From Promethearchaeota archaeon (lineage in GTDB: Archaea > Asgardarchaeota > Lokiarchaeia > Sigynarchaeales > SOKP01), in NCBI GenBank assembly GCA_016839425.1, contig JAEOUI010000432.1:1-11983 (forward strand): a stretch of DNA of 11,983 nucleotides, given 5' to 3'. Below are positions 7,539 through 11,983 of this stretch, in pieces. Positions within the stretch are counted from its first letter, which is position 1, and every line of letters starts with the position of its first letter. A program made the translations under genes and the position numbers. Under the pieces are notes generated by a model that was given only the letters and a program-made list of their open reading frames with translations, was not told the DNA's origin and ran no database searches.

Positions 7539-8066
7539 GTGAATGAATTATCAGTTTTAATGCATTTATTGAGCAAAAAAGAAGCTATATACGAAATGGG
7601 TGCAACTAAAGAAGAAATACTCGCTTCGCTAAATTTTCAAGGTAAAAACGACAATTTTTACTTTCAGACATTACTAACAAATCTTTCTGAACATGTGGAA
7701 CAAATAGGTTTAAAAGTAAGGTTCAATCCTCTTGATTCTCATTGGTTTCTATCGTTCGAATCCGACACTTCGGAACTGATTTCAGCAAATCCCTTTAAAA
7801 ATCAACCTAAATTGGCAGCTACTTTATTTGTAACACTTGTTTGCTGTTTCAACAATTCGGGAATCGCAAAATTACATGAAATTAGGGATTTAAGAAAAAA
7901 AAAGCTTGTACTAGAGGATTTACGGGATCTAGAAAAAACAGGATATGTTAAAATAGATAAGCTAAAGGGAGAAGTTCTACTAACACCTCTTATAGGATAT
8001 AAACTTGACCTTGAACAATTATTTGTCAAGGTAGCGCTCAAATTGAAAGCAGAAAAAAATAATTAG
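7539..8066 (+). CDS. ScpB-like kite (tandem winged-helix) subunit of the SMC complex
   Basis: A 175-residue protein with the size and layout of ScpB: two winged-helix domains in tandem. The first spans about 1-80, with helices at ATKEEILASL and NFYFQTLLTNLS, then the beta wing LKVRFNPLDSHWFLSF (58-73) that corresponds to the ScpB strand pair. The second spans about 88-165, where KLAATLFVTLVCCFNNSGIA (91-110) sits at the place of the ScpB block ending in LAIIAYKQPIT. It is followed by IRDLRKK (115-121) and DLRDLEKTGYVKI (127-139). Proteins of this class (ScpB, MukE, Nse1/Nse3) bind the kleisin middle as dimers. The match to ScpB is weak in sequence but strong in order, size and context as last gene of the operon. 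Start is GTG (see the binding site at 7522). It converges with the small gene at 8094, only 27 bases away. Confidence 0.7.
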   Translation: MNELSVLMHLLSKKEAIYEMGATKEEILASLNFQGKNDNFYFQTLLTNLSEHVEQIGLKVRFNPLDSHWFLSFESDTSELISANPFKNQPKLAATLFVTLVCCFNNSGIAKLHEIRDLRKKKLVLEDLRDLEKTGYVKIDKLKGEVLLTPLIGYKLDLEQLFVKVALKLKAEKNN

Positions 8067-8093
8067 ACAGATTTATACGAGTAAATTAATTAT

Positions 8094-8369
8094 TCATACT
8101 TTTGACATTGTAATCAACGATTGATTTAGTTTGAGTTCTTTTAACAACAATTCTGTAAGTTCTTCAAAATCTTGGATTTTTAATCCTTTCAAGCGATCTT
8201 TCAGGGCTTCTTGGATGGTATTTTTTAATTCCTCGTAATTTATTTGATTGAATGGATGAAAGGGCCCTAATTGGTCTTGAATGGCCAACTTAATCAATCC
8301 GCGCGTTGCAGTTGAAGTAATATTGATTTTCTGAGCTAATACTTCTGCTAGATATTTAATAATCTCCAA
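8094..8369 (-). CDS. Small conserved-looking helical protein, unrecognised
   Basis: A 91-residue, almost wholly helical protein with no membrane segment and no catalytic motif that I recognise. Residues 8-33 (including INITSTATRGLIKLAIQDQL) look like a helix-turn-helix or small helical domain. A Gly-Pro-Phe-His-Pro-Phe turn follows, and then three amphipathic helices to the end. It starts with TTG at 8369: GAGGTAAT at 8373-8380 places its GAGG core seven bases before that codon, an in-frame TGA lies just upstream, and no ATG is available in frame. It converges with the SMC operon but has its own transcription direction, so a functional link is only possible. The well-formed ribosome binding site supports a real gene. 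Confidence 0.6.
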   Translation of the reverse strand: MEIIKYLAEVLAQKINITSTATRGLIKLAIQDQLGPFHPFNQINYEELKNTIQEALKDRLKGLKIQDFEELTELLLKELKLNQSLITMSKV

Positions 8370-8372
8370 GCA

Positions 8373-8380
8373 ATTACCTC
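8373..8380 (-). promoter_or_regulatory. Ribosome binding site selecting a TTG start
   Basis: Minus-strand GAGGTAAT with seven bases between its GAGG core and TTG at 8369. It is the main evidence that this small gene starts with TTG. Confidence 0.6.
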
Positions 8381-8453
8381 ATATAGAATAGCATAAAAGA
8401 AACGAACTCAAGCTAAATAGCGAGCGATCGGTTTTACTTGTTCTAATTAAAAT

Positions 8454-8470
8454 AAAGATATCATATCTTT
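8454..8470. promoter_or_regulatory. Inverted repeat upstream of the small gene, possible operator
   Basis: AAAGATA and its complement TATCTTT are separated by three bases, a 17-base dyad about 90 bases before the TTG start at 8369. A TATA-like minus-strand TTTAAATAG lies next to it at 8474-8482. The arrangement would suit a repressor site, but the A+T content makes chance dyads common. Confidence 0.25.
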
Positions 8471-8529
8471 CTATTTAAATTTTAGAAGAAAATGAAAACA
8501 AAAATATTTCAGATCGCGAATAATTAATA

Positions 8530-8550
8530 GAAAAAATAGTAAAAAAACAC
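8530..8550 (-). terminator. T-rich terminator after the beta-propeller gene
   Basis: Minus-strand runs of seven and six T residues (GTGTTTTTTTACTATTTTTTC) begin about five bases after the TGA at 8555. No stem is needed for archaeal T-tract termination. Confidence 0.5.
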
Positions 8551-8554
8551 TTTT

Positions 8555-9481
8555 TCATAATATTTTTTCCCAACAATTTCCATCATAATAAGCTGCTTCT
8601 GTCCCATTCACGAGAAACATCTTGTCCTCGTAGCAGGAAATATAATCGTAGAATTTCAATGGGCTCTCGTCGATGAGCTTGCTTCGTTCGACCTTATCAC
8701 CTCTTAATTCGAAACAGGCAACTTCCGTGGTGAAAATTAATCGATCCTGATACCAATAAAGACCACCGATAAAGTCTTTTGTCAAATCGATCTTGATTTT
8801 CCTCCAATCGCCTTCTCTGCCCGAGATCAAGGTGCGTGAGTCAACAAGAACATATAAAAATCCGTTAGTACCGCAACAAAGGTGATTGATCGATCCTTTT
8901 ATGGGTAAATCGACGAAGTACCATTCAGTACCGTTGTAACGCCAGAGATCGTCCCTACCGCCGCAAGCGTACAAGTCGGTGTCCGAGAACCCATCAATAT
9001 CTCTAAAACCCTTGATATCATTAGGGTGTTCTTTTTTAAGTACTTCAGTACTCAAATCAAGCCAATGGTTTTTTTCTATTCGCTTCATGACCTTTCGGCC
9101 AGGTCCAACGCAATAAGTGTCGTCACCAATTGTTTTGATACCAAAAATCACCGTTCTTTTATTTAACACGCGATTCTCGAAATTAGGTCCCTCTTTTGAG
9201 ACAACACACACATCTCCTCCGCTGGTTACGAATAACCACCTTTCATCGGGGATATAAGACGGACACACAAACATGGCACGGCAAGTACCGAGTCCAGCCG
9301 ATCCCCATTGCTTTCCTTCTTTTTCGAAAGGCTTGTATGCGAATATATCCGTTCGCTTTGGTTCCAAAGCATCGTCGCACGACCAATCCTGTGCAACGAA
9401 AGCCATTTCGCCCGTGCTTCTAATTGCGCAACCCGTGATCTCCAAACCGTCGATATATCCCATCACTTCCTTCATATCCAT
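8555..9481 (-). CDS. Beta-propeller-like protein of unknown function
   Basis: A 308-residue soluble protein, beta-rich, with degenerate repeats of about 40-50 residues in which Gly-Asp or Asp-Gly is followed by Trp. Examples are DLWRYNGTEWYFVDLP (178-193), GREGDWRKIKI (221-231) and the closing YYDGNCWEKIL (298-308). The segment GFSDTDLYACGGRDD (164-178) is the clearest blade start. This pattern suggests a six- or seven-bladed kelch/WD-like propeller, a platform for binding rather than an enzyme. There are about 12 cysteines without a CxxC pair, and no signal peptide. The ATG at 9481 has AGGTAGAT at 9488-9495. Proteins with similar blade wording occur in bacteria as far as I recall, so transfer from a bacterium is possible. 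It stands alone between a T-tract terminator on each side; no partner is evident. Confidence 0.65.
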   Translation of the reverse strand: MDMKEVMGYIDGLEITGCAIRSTGEMAFVAQDWSCDDALEPKRTDIFAYKPFEKEGKQWGSAGLGTCRAMFVCPSYIPDERWLFVTSGGDVCVVSKEGPNFENRVLNKRTVIFGIKTIGDDTYCVGPGRKVMKRIEKNHWLDLSTEVLKKEHPNDIKGFRDIDGFSDTDLYACGGRDDLWRYNGTEWYFVDLPIKGSINHLCCGTNGFLYVLVDSRTLISGREGDWRKIKIDLTKDFIGGLYWYQDRLIFTTEVACFELRGDKVERSKLIDESPLKFYDYISCYEDKMFLVNGTEAAYYDGNCWEKIL

Positions 9482-9500
9482 AACATGATCTACCTAAATT

Positions 9501-9510
9501 ATTTTATAAA
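9501..9510 (-). promoter_or_regulatory. TATA-like element before the beta-propeller gene
   Basis: Minus-strand TTTATAAAAT centred about 25 bases before the ATG at 9481. It would predict an almost leaderless message, which conflicts with the good ribosome binding site at 9488-9495. The true promoter may be slightly farther upstream. Confidence 0.3.
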
Positions 9511-9528
9511 TTTGGTCAATTTATTAGA

Positions 9529-9540
9529 GTAAAAAAGAAT
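9529..9540 (-). terminator. T-tract terminator after the small GTPase
   Basis: Minus-strand ATTCTTTTTTAC, about 21 bases after the TAA at 9562, matches the T-run terminators used by archaea. It separates the GTPase unit from the propeller gene. Confidence 0.4.
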
Positions 9541-9561
9541 TTGAATGTAGCAGGAATTTGC

Positions 9562-10188
9562 TTAGCTCGAAGAAGTAATTTTCAGGATCATTTCTGCAAC
9601 ATGGTTATTGAAATCGCCAAATCCTTCGATGGTTTCTCCGCATGTAACGAAGAAATCTGCGACTTTAATCTTGCGTTTGGTAAAAAAGTCGGTAATTTCC
9701 TTTCTCATTTTCTCAAGTTTTGCGTCCTTATCGCCGTCTATCAAGTCGTACTTGTTTATGCAGACATTAATCTCATCTGGGAAGAATCGAACATCGTTAA
9801 AGAAGTCGAATTGTTGTTTCAAATCTCTGTCTAAAGCGAAAATGGCGATGATTTGCGTTGCGATACGCGAGATGGTAATGACGCCCATCTTTACTACGGC
9901 GCGTTGGACATCGCCTCCTGGTGCAAAGATTGTATGTGCTTTTCCGGTGTCTTCTTCGCGAAAAACTAACCGGTTTGGGTGAATGGTTATTGTTTCCTTT
10001 TCGTTAAGCTTGTCCTCTTTGTCTCCTCCTGGAACGGTAGCTTCGCCGCTAAAATCCGTTTTTACAACGGTGCACTTTTTTCCGCCCTCGACATTTTCAA
10101 TATCTCCCTTGTTTAAGTATTTGACAAACAGGCGTAAGATACTGGTTTTTCCAACGCTAATGTCTCCTAATAATCCTACATTTACCAT
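9562..10188 (-). CDS. Divergent Ras-like small GTPase (predicted archaeal COG2229-like)
   Basis: A 208-residue P-loop GTPase. From the ATG at 10188 it reads G1/Walker A GDISVGKTS at 8-16, a long charged switch I region (about 40-70), G3 at 86-92 (TIFAPGG), G4 NKYD at 145-148 and a G5-like TCGE at 182-185. In G3 the aspartate of DxxG is Phe88 and the residue after Pro-Gly, where Ras has catalytic Gln61, is Gly. Hydrolysis should therefore be slow or depend on a partner. Guanine binding should be intact because NKxD is kept. No lipid-modification motif or membrane segment is visible. GGAGGT at 10196-10201, seven bases before the ATG, fixes this start; an in-frame GTG at 10203 lacks such a site. 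The gene follows the 271-residue gene by 16 bases with its binding site almost touching that stop, so the two are cotranscribed and probably work as GTPase and partner. Confidence 0.85.
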   Translation of the reverse strand: MVNVGLLGDISVGKTSILRLFVKYLNKGDIENVEGGKKCTVVKTDFSGEATVPGGDKEDKLNEKETITIHPNRLVFREEDTGKAHTIFAPGGDVQRAVVKMGVITISRIATQIIAIFALDRDLKQQFDFFNDVRFFPDEINVCINKYDLIDGDKDAKLEKMRKEITDFFTKRKIKVADFFVTCGETIEGFGDFNNHVAEMILKITSSS

Positions 10189-10195
10189 TTTATTT

Positions 10196-10201
10196 ACCTC
10201 C
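10196..10201 (-). promoter_or_regulatory. Ribosome binding site fixing the small GTPase start
   Basis: GGAGGT on the minus strand, seven bases before ATG at 10188. It rules out the in-frame GTG at 10203, which lies upstream of it and would make the protein five residues longer. Confidence 0.8.
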
Positions 10202-10204
10202 ACT

Positions 10205-11020
10205 TTACACTTCGAGAAGCTTTTTCAAAAGCAACTCATAGTCGTCTATTAAATATTGAGAAAGATACGCGTTATTATGGCTATTGATGAGCGCAATGAG
10301 AATTTCTTTCAAGTTTTTTGCCCCATTGACATATTTTATCAGGTTCTCGGGGGTAGGATCTCCCGTGAACTTGCGAGGCGTTTGCTCGAATCCGAATTTT
10401 TTATATGTCGGGAATGAATTGAAAAATCCGAAGGCAGAATACCCTTGGTGCTGAAAAAACACGAAAAATCGTGATTTTATTGACTTGATGACTTGCGTGA
10501 GGTACACGCTTGGGTATATCTCGCCTAATGTGAGCTCATCGTCTTGTTTAATGACAAAATACGGAGAAATGGGAGATACTCTCTTTCCATACATTTCTTT
10601 AGGGGGTAATGATATGAAAGGGAGTTTCTCTTCTAAAATGGCCCAAAGATCTTCTCTCTTGTTCGCAATCAAGATCTCACGGATCTCGTCATAGGCAAAA
10701 TAAAAGTCCGATTGAAGCGACAGAAGAGAACTAATATACACCGATAATGACGCAAATGTCGCCTCTAGCATAGGTTTTCTTCCACTTGCAGTAGGTTTAA
10801 CCGCTCCTTTCCACGCTCTCAAGGCAGAATACACGTAAGCTTTTACATCAAAAAAATTTCCACATAAAAATATGAAGTTTGGAATCTGTTTTTCGGTAGA
10901 AATGAGTTCAATCGATTTTTCTATCAATGCCGTTTCTAAATTGATATCGTTAAAATTCGAGTGAACCTTGGGCATCATGAGCCAAGAAGATTTTTTTTTG
11001 TCAATTAAACAACTCTCCAT
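10205..11020 (-). CDS. Unrecognised protein, probable partner of the small GTPase
   Basis: A 271-residue soluble protein (counting from ATG at 11020) that I do not recognise. It begins with a short polar segment. An alternating strand-helix region follows, including NFIFLCGNFFDVKAYVYSAL at 53-72 (no P-loop). Next come a helical stretch around ATFASLSVYISSLLSLQSDF and a central part with many aromatics (FFVFFQHQGYSAFGFFNSF, 187-205). A charged helical C-terminus (about 228-271) has the leucine-rich end DYELLLKKLLEV. No transmembrane segment, catalytic motif or metal site is evident. A TTG at 11035 in the same frame would add five residues; neither start has a ribosome binding site, and near-leaderless expression from nearby TATA-like strings may explain that. 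The tight coupling to the GTPase downstream is the only functional clue. Confidence 0.65.
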   Translation of the reverse strand: MESCLIDKKKSSWLMMPKVHSNFNDINLETALIEKSIELISTEKQIPNFIFLCGNFFDVKAYVYSALRAWKGAVKPTASGRKPMLEATFASLSVYISSLLSLQSDFYFAYDEIREILIANKREDLWAILEEKLPFISLPPKEMYGKRVSPISPYFVIKQDDELTLGEIYPSVYLTQVIKSIKSRFFVFFQHQGYSAFGFFNSFPTYKKFGFEQTPRKFTGDPTPENLIKYVNGAKNLKEILIALINSHNNAYLSQYLIDDYELLLKKLLEV

Positions 11021-11360
11021 TAAAGTATTATACAATTTATATAACTATTCTCTATTAATAATTTTTCGCATGTAAATTAAATGTGGAAATAACTATATCA
11101 ATGACGATTTTACAAGGATTGAATTTTAAAAAATGGTTTTGATATTTATATAGAAGTATTACGGTGATTTTACGCTGTGGGTTGATTCTTATTGTGGGAC
11201 GACTTTAAATGGTAAATCTTTGGTTTAGATTATAAATTAAATTGGACGATCTTTAGAGCTGGTATTTATCGTTTTATAGAGCATCACTTTATTTTTTTAA
11301 AAGTAAAACTTGATTATAATTTTCTAAGAAGGATATTGATATTAAAGCAATGAATAATGA
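11021..11360. other. Intergenic region between tyrS and the GTPase unit, no gene seen
   Basis: About 340 bases of A+T-rich DNA with no open frame of note and no tRNA fold that I can assemble. It must hold the end of the tyrS transcript (minus-strand AGTTTTACTTTT near 11300 is a candidate T-tract) and the promoter of the GTPase unit near 11035-11060. A plus-strand TATA-like ATTTATATAG at 11144-11153, followed by a less A+T-rich stretch at about 11160-11200, might drive a small RNA; this is weak. Confidence 0.45.
11035..11060 (-). promoter_or_regulatory. Promoter region of the two-gene GTPase unit
   Basis: Two minus-strand TATA-like strings lie before the ATG at 11020: TATTAATAGA (11051-11060) and TTATATAAAT (11035-11044). 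The first would start transcription near 11030 with a leader of about ten bases, which fits the absence of a ribosome binding site. The second sits slightly too close to the ATG. Confidence 0.35.
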
Positions 11361-11983
11361 TTATCGTGTAATTAAAATCTCATCCATTTTCTCCTTCATT
11401 TTTCTCAGTTTTGGAGTATTAAAATGTGCTCTAATTGGCTCTAAAATCAGTATAAGTGCTTCAGCAACAGCTTTCTTTAAATCAGCAGGATGTAGTTTTC
11501 CTTCAATAAAATCCTTTTCTAAATCATCATATTGAGAGTAAATCATATTTCCACCAAATTTTTCAGGACGCAAGACTTCAAGTTGGGAATCTTTCTCTCT
11601 AAAGATTAAATATTTAACCCAATCTAAGATTGGATTAAAATCAGCAATACCTTGAGGACAAAAAGCCTTTTTCATTTTAGTACGTATCTCTTCAGGAGAA
11701 TCTGTAATGAAGATCGCCGAATCGGGTATGCTTTTTGACATTTTCATAGACGCCCATAATTCTTGGAGATTTTCTTTTGGTACTGGCCAAATTTTGGGTT
11801 TATTAAGTCCTAAAATCAGATGATGATGTACAGCAATAGGTTTAATGATCTCGTCTTTCTGATTTTTTAATGGATTTATTTTAAGTTTCATGGCAACTTC
11901 TCTTGAAATTACTTGAGCTTTTCTTTGATCAAGACCCGCATGAGGAAGATTAATCTTTTGAATAAAAATGTCTGCTACTTGCA
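11361..11983 (-). CDS. tyrS: Tyrosyl-tRNA synthetase, archaeal/eukaryotic type, 5' end cut by window edge
   Basis: Class I aminoacyl-tRNA synthetase that charges tRNA-Tyr in the cytoplasm. About 207 C-terminal residues are present; archaeal enzymes are usually 300-370, so the HIGH motif lies beyond base 11983. The visible part begins QVADIF and HAGLDQRKAQVISREVA, the usual Tyr-site helix with Gln-Arg-Lys as in the archaeal enzymes. KMSKS follows at 11730-11744, then PDSAIFITDSPEEI, KKAFCP, RPEKFGG and the C-terminal LHPADLKKAVAEAL/EPIRAHF, all typical of archaeal TyrRS. The DQRK helix argues against the related TrpRS. The frame is open through the window edge, well upstream of the Met codon at 11891. 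No link to its neighbour is evident; about 340 bases separate them. Confidence 0.93.
   Translation of the reverse strand, partial: QVADIFIQKINLPHAGLDQRKAQVISREVAMKLKINPLKNQKDEIIKPIAVHHHLILGLNKPKIWPVPKENLQELWASMKMSKSIPDSAIFITDSPEEIRTKMKKAFCPQGIADFNPILDWVKYLIFREKDSQLEVLRPEKFGGNMIYSQYDDLEKDFIEGKLHPADLKKAVAEALILILEPIRAHFNTPKLRKMKEKMDEILITR

Noticed and set aside
2168..8066. Wadjet-type (JetABCD) or MukBEF defence system
   Set aside because: There is no TOPRIM/winged-helix nuclease gene, the order differs, and the SMC is a standard-length protein with a normal hinge rather than a MukB/JetC-type one.
10189..10203. GTG at 10203 as the start of the small GTPase
   Set aside because: It would lie upstream of the GGAGGT site, which is ideally spaced for ATG at 10188.
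9196..10252. Several plus-strand open frames opposite the propeller and GTPase genes
   Set aside because: They are antisense shadows of well-supported minus-strand genes, with no binding sites or recognisable protein features.
1929..11159. A 12-base string TATAGAAGTATT present in both large intergenic regions (near 1930 and near 11149)
   Set aside because: Only two copies in A+T-rich DNA, with no shared flanking sequence; chance is the simpler reading.
11101..11300. A tRNA or other structured RNA gene
   Set aside because: A stretch reading GTGGGTTGATTCTTA hints at a T-arm, but no matching acceptor, anticodon arm or D-arm could be assembled.
11361..11983. Tryptophanyl-tRNA synthetase
   Set aside because: KMSKS and the following PDSAIF motif also occur in TrpRS, but the DQRK helix and the RPEKFGG and LHPADLKKAVAE blocks are those of archaeal TyrRS.

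Overview
The window looks archaeal, most likely from an Asgard-type (Lokiarchaeia-like) or related archaeon. The evidence is the A+T-rich intergenic DNA with TATA boxes, the GGAGG/GAGGT-type ribosome binding sites, a tyrosyl-tRNA synthetase of the archaeal/eukaryotic type, small-GTPase biology, and an SMC whose ATPase head resembles eukaryotic Smc5. The Asgard placement is inference; no rRNA or ribosomal protein gene is present to settle it.

Layout. (1) Positions 1-1712, minus strand: two tandem membrane chemoreceptor-like genes without a HAMP domain. Their cytoplasmic signalling regions are identical in protein over about 127 residues but differ by about 28 silent changes, while their membrane regions are divergent. 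The downstream copy runs off the left edge. (2) 1713-2167: a 455-base divergent intergenic region with a TATA box facing each way. (3) 2168-8066, plus strand: a tight four-gene operon. It encodes a catalytically dead AAA+ ATPase-like protein, a full-length SMC ATPase, a ScpA-type kleisin and a ScpB-like tandem winged-helix (kite) protein. (4) 8094-8369, minus: a small unrecognised protein with a TTG start, convergent with the operon. (5) 8555-9481, minus: a beta-propeller-like protein. (6) 9562-11020, minus: a two-gene unit with an unrecognised 271-residue protein followed by a divergent small GTPase. (7) 11361-11983, minus: the C-terminal two thirds of tyrosyl-tRNA synthetase, cut by the right edge.

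The most notable content is the SMC operon. SMC, kleisin and kite make a complete three-part DNA-loop-extruding complex. The SMC head departs from the usual Smc/ScpAB type toward Smc5: a Smc5-like block after Walker A, a Smc5-like Q-loop region, and Pro-Lys where bacterial SMCs have the switch histidine. The first gene keeps the fold landmarks of an AAA+ domain, but the P-loop, the Walker B acids (Asp-Glu to Asn-Gln), sensor 1, both arginine fingers and the sensor-2 region are all changed. The inference is a nucleotide-insensitive scaffold or loader dedicated to this SMC complex. I know of no described system with this four-gene arrangement.
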